Part shown: positions 15,372 to 22,663 of the stretch, in pieces | Position numbering within the stretch: the stretch's first letter is position 1 | How the letters are laid out: the number at the start of each line of letters is the position of its first letter | Notes under the pieces: model-generated | What the model saw: the letters and a program-made list of their open reading frames with translations, nothing else | Database searches by the model: none | What the model was told of the DNA's origin: nothing | Program-made: the position numbers and the translations under genes | Assembly (NCBI GenBank): GCA_041446545.1 | Contig: JBGOEJ010000008.1 | Location: 1-64,000, forward strand | Direction of reading: 5' to 3' | Source: Fervidibacter canadensis | GTDB taxonomy: Bacteria; Armatimonadota; Fervidibacteria; Fervidibacterales; Fervidibacteraceae | Length of the DNA stretch: 64,000 nucleotides

Positions 15372-16802
15372 GTGGCACGACGCAATGTGCGGTCACCGCA
15401 GGATGTCATCCGCATGGCGAAAGAAGCCGGGGTGCAAATCGTGGACTTGCGCTTTACGGATTTGCCCGGCACTTGGCAGCATTTCAGCATCCCCGTCCGA
15501 GAACTGACGGAGGAACTTTTTGAGGACGGGATCGGCTTTGACGGTTCATCCATTCGGGGCTTTCAAGAAATCCACGAAAGCGACATGATTCTCGTCCCCG
15601 ACCCCGACACGGCGTTCATTGACCCTGTGTTGGAAGTCCCGACTTTGGTGCTTATCTGCGATGTTTACGACCCTATCACTCGCGAGCCTTACAGCCGCGA
15701 CCCCCGCTACATCGCCCGCAAAGCCGAACAGTTTCTCCTTCAATCGGGTATCGCCGACCGAAGTTACTGGGGTCCTGAGGCGGAATTCTTCCTGTTCAAC
15801 GATGTCCGCTACGACTACAAAGCCAACGAGGGCTTTTTCCGCATTGACAGCCGAGAGGGCATTTGGAACAGTGGTCGGGACGAGCAACCTAACTTGGGCT
15901 ACAAAATCCGCCACAAGGAAGGCTACTTTCCCGTCCCGCCCTCCGACACCCTGCAAGATGTCCGCTCCAAAATCGTGTTGGCGTTAGAAAAAGCGGGCGT
16001 GCCTGTGGAAGTCCATCACCACGAGGTGGCGACGGCAGGGCAATGTGAGATTGACCTGCGCTACGACACTTTAGTGCGGATGGCAGACAAACTGCAGGTC
16101 TACAAATACCTCGTCAAGATGGTCGCCCGCCAAAATGGCTTGGTCGCCACCTTCATGCCCAAACCGATGTTTGGCGACAACGGCTCTGGCATGCACACCC
16201 ATCAAAGCCTTTGGAAAGGCGAGGCGAACATCTTCTACGATGAGCGAGGCTATGCCCAACTTTCCGAAACGGCTCGTTACTACATCGGCGGGTTACTCCG
16301 CCATGCTCCCGCTTTGTTGGCGTTCTGTGCGCCGACGACCAACTCTTATCGGCGGTTGGTGCCTGGTTACGAAGCGCCCGTCAACATTGCCTACTCGCAA
16401 CGCAACCGTTCCGCTTGCGTCCGCATCCCTGTCTATTCCCGCAGCCCGAAAGCCAAGCGGATTGAGTTCCGCCCACCCGACCCATCTTGCAATCCCTACC
16501 TTGCCTTTGCGGCGATGTTGATGGCGGGCTTAGACGGCATCCTCAATCGCATTGATCCCGGCGAACCGATGGACAAAAACCTTTACGACCTACCCCCTGA
16601 AGAGCGACGCGCCATCAAGTCCCTGCCCGGCTCGCTGCACGCCGTCTTGGACGCCTTGGAGCAAGACCACCAGTTTTTGCTGCGGGGCGAAGTCTTCACG
16701 CGGGATGTGTTGGAGACTTGGCTGGAACTTAAGCGTAAGGAAGCCGACGAAGTGAACATCCGCCCCCATCCCTACGAGTTCTACCTTTACTTTGACGCCT
16801 GA
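15372..16802 (+). CDS. glnA: Type I glutamine synthetase
   Basis: This 476-residue enzyme makes glutamine from glutamate, ammonium and ATP and is the entry point of ammonium assimilation. Hallmarks are 'FDGSSIRGFQ.IHESDM', 'WGPEAEFFLF', 'VEVHHHEVATAGQCEID', 'NGSGMHTHQSLW' and 'RIEFRPPDPSCNPYLAF'. 'MDKNLYDLPPEE' contains Tyr405, matching the adenylylation tyrosine of GSI-beta enzymes, although no GlnE is encoded here. The GTG start follows AAAGGAGGG. It lies 44 bases behind the Amt-like gene and is therefore probably under the ANTAR-type leader at 14.14-14.23 kb. Confidence 0.95.
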   Translation: MARRNVRSPQDVIRMAKEAGVQIVDLRFTDLPGTWQHFSIPVRELTEELFEDGIGFDGSSIRGFQEIHESDMILVPDPDTAFIDPVLEVPTLVLICDVYDPITREPYSRDPRYIARKAEQFLLQSGIADRSYWGPEAEFFLFNDVRYDYKANEGFFRIDSREGIWNSGRDEQPNLGYKIRHKEGYFPVPPSDTLQDVRSKIVLALEKAGVPVEVHHHEVATAGQCEIDLRYDTLVRMADKLQVYKYLVKMVARQNGLVATFMPKPMFGDNGSGMHTHQSLWKGEANIFYDERGYAQLSETARYYIGGLLRHAPALLAFCAPTTNSYRRLVPGYEAPVNIAYSQRNRSACVRIPVYSRSPKAKRIEFRPPDPSCNPYLAFAAMLMAGLDGILNRIDPGEPMDKNLYDLPPEERRAIKSLPGSLHAVLDALEQDHQFLLRGEVFTRDVLETWLELKRKEADEVNIRPHPYEFYLYFDA

Positions 16803-16837
16803 TAACGACCGCCCCACCATTAAGGCGGTGATGCGTG

Positions 16838-17086
16838 ATGGCAGCGGTAGAGATTGCACCTCGCATCGTCGTGGACGAAAAAGTTTGCTTCGGCAAACCC
16901 GTCATCAAAGGCACCCGCGTGCCCGTTTACATCGTCTTGGCGAAACTGGCGGGTGGCATGACGATGGAGCAAGTCGCTGAGGAATATGGCATTACGCTGG
17001 AGGACATCCAAGCCGCTTTAGCGTATGCCGCTTCCGTCATCGCTAACGAGACAATCTTGCCCATCTCGGTGGGGGAAAAACGCTGA
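16838..17086 (+). CDS. DUF433 family antitoxin
   Basis: This 82-residue protein has the family pattern 'RIVVDEKVCFGKPVIKGTRVPV' followed by a helix-turn-helix-like 'MTMEQVAEEYGITLEDIQAALAYA', as in VapB-type DUF433 antitoxins. It should neutralise the toxin encoded next and autoregulate the pair. An in-frame GTG lies one codon earlier; I chose ATG 16838 with AAGGCGGTG upstream. Its stop touches the start of the toxin gene (TGAATG). It sits between glnA and glnK. Confidence 0.85.
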   Translation: MAAVEIAPRIVVDEKVCFGKPVIKGTRVPVYIVLAKLAGGMTMEQVAEEYGITLEDIQAALAYAASVIANETILPISVGEKR

Positions 17087-17446
17087 ATGGTGCGGTTCGT
17101 CGTGGATGAGAGTATGCCTCGTTCAACGGCGCTGGAACTTCGGCGGCTTGGTTATTGGGCGGAAGATGTGCGAGATGTGGGGCTGCGAGGGGCTGACGAT
17201 GAAAGGGTGTTCCAATATGCGCAGGCTCAGCAAGCGACTTTGGTCACAGCGGGTTTGGATTTCGCCGACATCCGTCGTTTTCCGACGGGCACTCATCACG
17301 GAATCATCGTCGTGCGAGTGCCTGATGTCTTGCCAACTTGGGTCGTGAACGCTGAACTTATCAGTGCCCTTCAACAACTTCGGGGTCAGTCGTTGCGAGG
17401 GGCTTTAGTCATCGTGGAGTTAGGACGGCTGAGGGTGAGACGGTGA
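17087..17446 (+). CDS. DUF5615 family PIN-like toxin
   Basis: This 119-residue protein starts with 'VRFVVDESMPRSTALELRRLG' and contains 'ATLVTAGLDFADIRRFP', the acidic pattern of DUF5615/Mut7-C-like PIN-fold proteins, predicted Mg-dependent ribonucleases. It begins immediately after the antitoxin stop, so the pair is translationally coupled. Normally the second acidic motif reads T.D.DF; here it is TAGLDF, so one expected Asp is replaced by Gly and activity may be affected. Confidence 0.8.
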   Translation: MVRFVVDESMPRSTALELRRLGYWAEDVRDVGLRGADDERVFQYAQAQQATLVTAGLDFADIRRFPTGTHHGIIVVRVPDVLPTWVVNAELISALQQLRGQSLRGALVIVELGRLRVRR

Positions 17447-17558
17447 GGCGAGCCATCTCGTAGGTAAGGGCGACACTTGCAGGTCGCCTCGGTGTCTAAT
17501 CGGGTGGGAGTAGCGGAAGGCGGCGAAGGGTGTTACAATCGTTGCCGACTGAAAAAAA

Positions 17559-17626
17559 CGGGACAACGGCGTCCCGACAGATTTGACCGCAAAGCGGCGG
17601 TCTGTCGGGGCGCCGTTTCGTTTTTT
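17559..17626 (+). promoter_or_regulatory. Transcription attenuator in the glnK leader
   Basis: A hairpin CGGGAC-AACGGC-GTCCCG (17559-17576) has a six-base loop with A1 and G4. Its 3' half forms part of the 5' arm of a 17-bp stem (17565-17581 with 17601-17617, one T-G pair), followed by TTTTTT at 17621-17626. The two folds exclude each other, as in an attenuator. A possible extended -10 (TGTTACAAT) ends at 17539. Only one hexaloop is clear here, so ANTAR control is less certain than for the leader at 14.1 kb. Confidence 0.65.
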
Positions 17627-17651
17627 ACCTCACGCAGAGGAGGTGAACGCT

Positions 17652-17990
17652 GTGAAGATGGTGATGGCGGTGATTAGACCGCACAAGTTAGCGGAAGTGC
17701 GCCAAGCCTTAGTGCAAATCGGCATCGTCGGCATGACGGTTTCAGAAGTGCGGGGACATGGGCGGCAGCGGGGGCAAGTGGAGCGTTATCGGGGTGCGGA
17801 GTATGTCGTGGATTTGCTGCCGAAGGTGAAGGTGGAAATTGCCGTTCCCGACGAGCAGGTTCAGGAAGTCGTCGCCGCCATCGTCCAATCCGCCCGAACG
17901 GGCGAAATTGGCGATGGGAAGGTGTTCGTCCTGCCATTGGACGATTGCATTCGGGTGCGGACAGGAGATCGGGGAGAAGATGCCCTTTAG
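17652..17990 (+). CDS. glnK: Nitrogen regulatory P-II protein
   Basis: This 112-residue P-II signal protein senses ATP/ADP and 2-oxoglutarate and binds Amt channels and nitrogen enzymes. The T-loop 'RYRGAEYVVDLLPKVKVEI' has Tyr51 at the canonical uridylylation position, and 'TGEIGDGKVFVLPLDD' is the B-loop. The GTG start is preceded by GAGGAGGTGA. It lies directly upstream of two amt genes, the classic glnK-amt arrangement, and behind its own attenuator. GlnB versus GlnK naming rests on this context. Confidence 0.93.
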   Translation: MKMVMAVIRPHKLAEVRQALVQIGIVGMTVSEVRGHGRQRGQVERYRGAEYVVDLLPKVKVEIAVPDEQVQEVVAAIVQSARTGEIGDGKVFVLPLDDCIRVRTGDRGEDAL

Positions 17991-18038
17991 CCGTGACCGA
18001 AGTTTGCCATGTGCCGTTGAAGCCCTTGACAACCTATC

Positions 18039-18107
18039 GCGCAAAGCAATGGCGCTTTGCGCCCACAGGGCAAAGACGCCCCTCCAAGTTTCAGGAGGGG
18101 AAAAGCC
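18039..18107 (+). promoter_or_regulatory. Two-hexaloop leader with ribosome-binding-site hairpin before amt
   Basis: P1 is GCGCAAAGC-AATGGC-GCTTTGCGC (18039-18062), a 9-bp stem. P2 is GGGC-AAAGAC-GCCC (18068-18081). Both six-base loops have A1 and G4, the ANTAR target rule. Immediately after, CCCCTCC (18079-18085) pairs with GGAGGGG (18094-18100), which is the Shine-Dalgarno sequence of the amt GTG start at 18108. P2 overlaps the 5' arm of this sequestering hairpin. There is no T-run, so the inferred effect is on translation: an ANTAR protein holding P1/P2 would free the ribosome-binding site. Confidence 0.7.
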
Positions 18108-20111
18108 GTGCGAGCACCTTTACGGTCGTCGTTGGCGTTCGTCGCTTTGATGGGATTGCTTTGGCTCGTCGGTGTTTGCCTTGCCGCTGAAGGCGATGCA
18201 GGCGGTTACAAGACGGGCAACGCAGCGGATGTGATGGACGCAGCGGGCAACAAGTTCGTCGTGCCCCAACCGCCCAAAGGTGCCAAGCCCGAGGAAGTCA
18301 AGGCATATCGGGCATTTAAGGCACAAGCAGAAAAAGAGCCGTTGGCGATGAAACTGGCGGATGCCGTCGGGCAAAATCGGGTCGCCATCAACCTGATGTG
18401 GACGCTGCTAACGGGCTTTTTGGTCATGTTCATGCAGGCAGGCTTTGCGCTGGTGGAGACGGGGTTTTGTCGTGCCAAAAATGCTGCCCACACGATGTTC
18501 ATGAACTTCTTCATCTATCCCATCGGCATCGTTGGCTTTTGGCTTGTCGGTTTTGCCTTGATGTTTGGAGGGGCAGCGAGCGTTCCCAACTTCGGCGGGT
18601 TGATGGCGCAGGGGTTCGGCAAGGAATTTGCCATCTCCCTCTTCGGCAAAGAGTTCGGCTTGTGGGGGACGAAAGGTTGGCTGCTTTCGGGCATTGCCTA
18701 CGATACAACCGTCTTCACCCTCTTCCTTTTCCAACTTGTCTTCATGGACACGGCGGCAACGATCCCGACAGGAGCGATGGCGGAGCGTTGGAAACTCAGT
18801 GCCTTCGTCATTTACGGCTTCTTCATGACGATGTTTCTTTACCCGTTGTTTGGCAACTGGGCGTGGGGCGGCGGATGGCTGGCGAACTTGGGGGTTAACT
18901 TCGGTTTGGGGCACGGTTATGTGGATTTTGCGGGGAGTGGTGTTGTCCACGCTGTCGGAGGCTTATGTGGTTTGGCGGGGGCGATGGTGCTGGGACCGCG
19001 CATCGGCAAATACAACCGTGATGGCTCCCCCAATGTCCTCCCAGGGCACAACATCCCGATGGCGGTTTTGGGCACCTTCATCTTGGCGTTTGGTTGGTTT
19101 GGGTTTAATCCCGGCAGCACTTTGGGGGCGTCAGGCGGGGGCAACTTGCGTATCGGTGTCATCGCCACGGTGACGATGCTCGCCAGTGCCAGCGGGGCGT
19201 TAGCGGCGGCGTTTTACACTTGGTGGCGCACAGGCAAGCCTGACCCGACGATGGCGTGTAACGGGATGTTGGCTGGGTTGGTTGCCATCACCGCCCCCTC
19301 AGGCTTTGTCGGCGCCAACGCTGCCATCCTCATCGGCGCCATCGCAGGCATCCTCGTCTGCCTCAGCGTGCAGTTGCTGGAGAAATGGCATGTGGACGAC
19401 CCTGTCGGCGCCATCTCCGTTCACGGCACTTGCGGGTTGTTCGGCGTTTTGAGTGTCGGCATCTTTGCCGATGGGACTTTTGGCGTCGGTTGGAACGGAG
19501 TCGCTGGAGCGGTCAAAGGTTGCCTTTACGGCGATTGGGGACAATTGGCGGCGCAATTGATCGGCTGCGCCACCCTCATCGTTTGGGCGTTTGGTGTCTC
19601 GTGGGTCTTCTTTAAGGTGTTAGACCGAGTGATGGGCTTGCGAGTGCCGCCCGAAGTGGAACTGGAAGGGTTGGACTTAGCAGAAACAGGCGTTTTGGCT
19701 TATCACGGTTTTGTCCGCGAACCTGAAGAGCCTGTCGTTGTCACGCCCCCTCAATGGATTCCCAGCGCCCGCATCCCACATCTGGTAGAAATTCGGCGTC
19801 CATCTCCTGTCAACCATGAGCGGGAAGGGACAAGTTCCATCATCGTGACGGAGGAGCGACCTGCGCCTCGGCTTTACAGCGTCGTCATTGAAGGCGCCAA
19901 CACCGAGCGGGTGAAGCGTCGTTGGGAGCGCCTTTGCCACGAGCCTCAACAAGCGCCTCCTGAGTTCCACGAGGTCTATCGGCATCTGGTCAGTTTTGAC
20001 GGGCGGGAGTTTGTCTTTCGGGGCGGTGATCCCGAACGGATGAGGAAGGCGGTGGAGAAGTTGTTTGAGGGCTACTTAGGCGTCGGGGCGAAAGTGACGG
20101 TGGAAGGGTAG
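18108..20111 (+). CDS. amt: Ammonium transporter with C-terminal ferredoxin-like extension
   Basis: This 667-residue protein begins with a signal peptide (hydrophobic 'LAFVALMGLLWLVGVCLAA') and a hydrophilic segment, then the Amt channel. 'MFMQAGFALVETGFCRAKN' is the first helix, 'GSGVVHAVGGLCGLAGAMV' and 'DDPVGAISVHGTCGLFG' hold the two pore histidines, and 'GHNIPMAVLGTFILAFGWFGFNPGS' is a core helix. After the usual C-terminal 'ELEGLDLAETG' comes a Pro-rich linker and an extra 80-residue domain from about residue 588, of beta-alpha-beta pattern, shared with the next gene. The GTG start is chosen because the alternative upstream frame runs through the leader hairpins. It should import ammonium under GlnK control. 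Confidence 0.9.
   Translation: MRAPLRSSLAFVALMGLLWLVGVCLAAEGDAGGYKTGNAADVMDAAGNKFVVPQPPKGAKPEEVKAYRAFKAQAEKEPLAMKLADAVGQNRVAINLMWTLLTGFLVMFMQAGFALVETGFCRAKNAAHTMFMNFFIYPIGIVGFWLVGFALMFGGAASVPNFGGLMAQGFGKEFAISLFGKEFGLWGTKGWLLSGIAYDTTVFTLFLFQLVFMDTAATIPTGAMAERWKLSAFVIYGFFMTMFLYPLFGNWAWGGGWLANLGVNFGLGHGYVDFAGSGVVHAVGGLCGLAGAMVLGPRIGKYNRDGSPNVLPGHNIPMAVLGTFILAFGWFGFNPGSTLGASGGGNLRIGVIATVTMLASASGALAAAFYTWWRTGKPDPTMACNGMLAGLVAITAPSGFVGANAAILIGAIAGILVCLSVQLLEKWHVDDPVGAISVHGTCGLFGVLSVGIFADGTFGVGWNGVAGAVKGCLYGDWGQLAAQLIGCATLIVWAFGVSWVFFKVLDRVMGLRVPPEVELEGLDLAETGVLAYHGFVREPEEPVVVTPPQWIPSARIPHLVEIRRPSPVNHEREGTSSIIVTEERPAPRLYSVVIEGANTERVKRRWERLCHEPQQAPPEFHEVYRHLVSFDGREFVFRGGDPERMRKAVEKLFEGYLGVGAKVTVEG
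19914..20029 (+). repeat. 116-bp segment identical to one in the second amt gene
   Basis: This stretch of the C-terminal-domain coding sequence is identical base for base to 21601-21716, while the sequences on both sides differ. That pattern suggests recent gene conversion or strong constraint. Confidence 0.9.
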
Positions 20112-20175
20112 GGCAGAAAACTTGCCCGACGAAGGGTTGCCGTTGAGAAAACGACCATTTGCGGGGGTGAAAGAC

Positions 20176-21804
20176 ATGACAGCAGCGCAGTTGAACGCCG
20201 GCGACACCGCTTGGCTACTTGTCAGCACGGCGTTGGTGATGTTGATGACGCCGGGCTTGGGGCTGTTTTATGGCGGGATGGTGCGCAGCAAGAATGTCTT
20301 GGCGACGGTGATGAAGTGCCTTTTGGTGTTGGCGCTCATCTCCGTCCAGTGGGTGCTGTTCGGTTACAGTCTGGCGTTTGGTCCCGACCAAAACGGGCTG
20401 ATCGGCAATTTGGTGTGGTGGGGTTTTCGGGGCGTCGGCGGTCAACCCAATCCCGATTACGCAGCGACCGTCCCCCACGCCGTCTATGCGATGTTTCAGG
20501 GCATGTTCGCCGTGATCACTCCCGCTTTGATTGCTGGGGCAGTGGCGGAGCGGATGCGGTTAAGCGCTTTTGCCTTGTTCGTCCTGCTCTGGGCGACTTT
20601 CGTTTACGACCCTATCGCTCATTGGGTCTGGGCGAAAGGCGGATGGCTGCGGGAATTGGGGGCGTTGGATTTTGCGGGCGGCACCGTCGTGCACATCAAT
20701 AGCGGTGTGGCGGGTTTAGTCGCTGCTTTGATGGTCGGCAAGCGGTTGGGCTATGGGCGTGAGCCGATGCCACCTCACAATGTCCCCCTCATTTTGCTGG
20801 GCACGGCATTGCTTTGGTTTGGTTGGTTCGGCTTCAATGCAGGCAGTGCCGTCGCTGCCAACGCCAGCGCCGCTTATGCCTTCACCAACACCCACACGGC
20901 GACAGCAGCAGCGATGCTCGGATGGGCTTTTGGCGAATGGTTGCAACGCAGCAAACCGACAGCATTGGGCATCGCGTCAGGGGCTGTCGCTGGCTTGGTC
21001 GCCATCACGCCTGCCGCTGGATTTGTCAGCCCTCTTTCCAGCATCGCCATCGGCTTTGTCGCTGGCTGGCTTTGTTGTTATGCCGTTCGGCTCAAGGAAG
21101 TCTTGCATTTTGACGACGCTTTGGATGTCTTTGGCATTCACGGCGTCGGTGGGATGTGGGGCGCTTTGGCGACGGGCATTTTCGCCCAAAAAGCCATCGG
21201 AGGTGCTTCAGGTTGGATTGAGGGAAACGGGATGCAAATGCTTTACCAGTTGGCAGGCATTGGAGCGACGCTGTTGTATTCAGGAGCGGCGACAGCGGTT
21301 ATCTTGCGCATCGTGGAGTTGCTCATGGGACGGCTGCGGGTGACGGAAGAGCAAGAAGTGGAAGGCTTGGACATTCATGAGACAGGGATGGAAGCCTATC
21401 CTGAAGCGGCGATCTTCGGCGGTCGTCCCGTGACCGCATCCTTGATGGCAGAGCGCCCAACCGTCGCGGAGCGACCGACAGCGCTTCCCGCTTTACCTGC
21501 CGTCTCTTCCCAACCTATTCCCGTGAGCCCACCCCCTCCCACCGCCTCGGAGCGACGGCTTTACAGCATCATTTTGGAGAACGCCAACACCGAACGAACC
21601 AAGCGTCGTTGGGAGCGCCTTTGCCACGAGCCTCAACAAGCGCCTCCTGAGTTCCACGAGGTCTATCGGCATCTGGTCAGTTTTGACGGGCGGGAGTTTG
21701 TCTTTCGGGGCGGTGACCCAGAGAGGATGCGGAGAGCTGTTGAGCGTTTGTTTGAGGGCTACTTAGGTGTCGGGGCGAAGGTGACGGTGGAAATGAGCGT
21801 GTGA
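20176..21804 (+). CDS. amt: Second ammonium transporter with the same C-terminal domain
   Basis: This 542-residue Amt has 'LMTPGLGLFYGGMVRSKNVL' as its first helix, 'FAGGTVVHINSGVAGLVAAL' and 'LDVFGIHGVGGMWGAL' with the two pore histidines, and 'LLWFGWFGFNAGSA'. There is no separate signal peptide. It lacks the N-terminal extension of the preceding Amt. The tail 'EVEGLDIHETGMEAYPE' is followed by a Pro/Ala-rich linker and the shared domain at about 461-542. The ATG at 20176 follows GGGGGTGA. It lies 65 bases after the first amt gene, so the two and glnK probably form one operon. Two Amt types may differ in affinity or GlnK response. Confidence 0.9.
   Translation: MTAAQLNAGDTAWLLVSTALVMLMTPGLGLFYGGMVRSKNVLATVMKCLLVLALISVQWVLFGYSLAFGPDQNGLIGNLVWWGFRGVGGQPNPDYAATVPHAVYAMFQGMFAVITPALIAGAVAERMRLSAFALFVLLWATFVYDPIAHWVWAKGGWLRELGALDFAGGTVVHINSGVAGLVAALMVGKRLGYGREPMPPHNVPLILLGTALLWFGWFGFNAGSAVAANASAAYAFTNTHTATAAAMLGWAFGEWLQRSKPTALGIASGAVAGLVAITPAAGFVSPLSSIAIGFVAGWLCCYAVRLKEVLHFDDALDVFGIHGVGGMWGALATGIFAQKAIGGASGWIEGNGMQMLYQLAGIGATLLYSGAATAVILRIVELLMGRLRVTEEQEVEGLDIHETGMEAYPEAAIFGGRPVTASLMAERPTVAERPTALPALPAVSSQPIPVSPPPPTASERRLYSIILENANTERTKRRWERLCHEPQQAPPEFHEVYRHLVSFDGREFVFRGGDPERMRRAVERLFEGYLGVGAKVTVEMSV
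21601..21716 (+). repeat. 116-bp segment identical to one in the first amt gene
   Basis: Partner of 19914-20029. The synonymous positions are identical too, whereas the rest of the two amt genes has diverged strongly. Confidence 0.9.
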
Positions 21805-21832
21805 AGGCAAGCGAACAGCAAAGCGCGGAAAG

Positions 21833-22276
21833 TTAGAGGGCAGCAAACAAGTGGGTGACTAACTGACAGCGATGCAGGAAGTTTCGGGCGAAAGGAAGGG
21901 TGAGCAAGATGCCCTCGCCAAAGTTGCAAAACAAGTTGCGACGCCGCAAAAAGTCCAAGCCCAGTAAGCCATCCGAACGCAATTGGGCTGGCAGCGGTAA
22001 CACCAAAACTTGGAACTCGTCTGCGGTTTCACCTAAAGCAAAGATTTGGCGGGGGGTAACAACGCGGGCTTCCACAATCCCTGAAGCCGTTGCAATGCGA
22101 ACGGAAGGGGCAGTAAGCAAGTTAAAGCCTATGCGAAGGGCAACATGCTCAGAGATCACCGTCCTGCTGGAGCCTGTGTCCAGAGCCAATCCAAGCCATT
22201 CAACACCTTTTGGTCCCACGATACGGGCTGGAACACGCACGAAGGTCGCTTTGGGGTCAAAGCGAACTGAAGGCAC
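21833..22276 (-). CDS. Retropepsin-like aspartic protease
   Basis: This 147-residue protein has one aspartyl protease motif, 'GLALDTGSSRTVIS', and the later hydrophobic-Gly element 'SDGLLGLDFLRRRNL', as in single-domain clan AA proteases that dimerise to form the active site. No signal peptide is seen. It overlaps the preceding gene by 20 bases, so the two are coupled. Such bacterial proteins often accompany a small partner of unknown function; the target is unknown. Confidence 0.8.
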   Translation of the reverse strand: MPSVRFDPKATFVRVPARIVGPKGVEWLGLALDTGSSRTVISEHVALRIGFNLLTAPSVRIATASGIVEARVVTPRQIFALGETADEFQVLVLPLPAQLRSDGLLGLDFLRRRNLFCNFGEGILLTLPFARNFLHRCQLVTHLFAAL

Positions 22277-22523
22277 TCAAAATCACCTCCCAACCTTCTG
22301 GGACAAGCGGACCTTCAAACCAACTCATCAATTCGCCCATTTCGCCTTGCTCCCTCAAGTTGAGAATTGCTTCGTGAAGTTCTTGCTTGTCAGCCGTGTG
22401 AAGGAGCAAGATGCCTTCAATGGGGAAGCCGTTTTTGTCGTGCTTCGTCACCTTGATGAGCAGCCACTCGTCCTTGAAGCGCTTTCGGATTTCCTCAATG
22501 GGTTCGGGCTTTTGTCCCGTCAT
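22257..22523 (-). CDS. Conserved small protein of unknown function, partner of the aspartic protease
   Basis: This 88-residue, charged protein has predicted alpha/beta pattern ('EWLLIKVTKHDKNGFPIEGILLLHTADK' region, not quoted in full) and no motif I can name. AGGTGAAAGAG precedes the ATG. The gene overlaps the retropepsin-like gene, suggesting a functional pair. Regulator or inhibitor of the protease is one possibility, but nothing in the sequence shows it. Confidence 0.65.
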   Translation of the reverse strand: MTGQKPEPIEEIRKRFKDEWLLIKVTKHDKNGFPIEGILLLHTADKQELHEAILNLREQGEMGELMSWFEGPLVPEGWEVILSAFSSL

Positions 22524-22663
22524 GGCTCTTTCACCTCACCAAGCAATTGTAGTGTGGGGGCATTGGCGGGCAAGGGCAGGAGAAGCGGGGGAATTTGCCA
22601 TCGCTCCCTCGCACGCCTTTTCTCTTTTAGGCTGGCAAAAGACCTCAAAAGGAGGTGTGACGC

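Noticed and set aside
20111..20127. Hairpin GGGCA/TGCCC between the two amt genes as a terminator
   Set aside because: Only five base pairs, no T-run, and the second amt gene is likely in the same operon.
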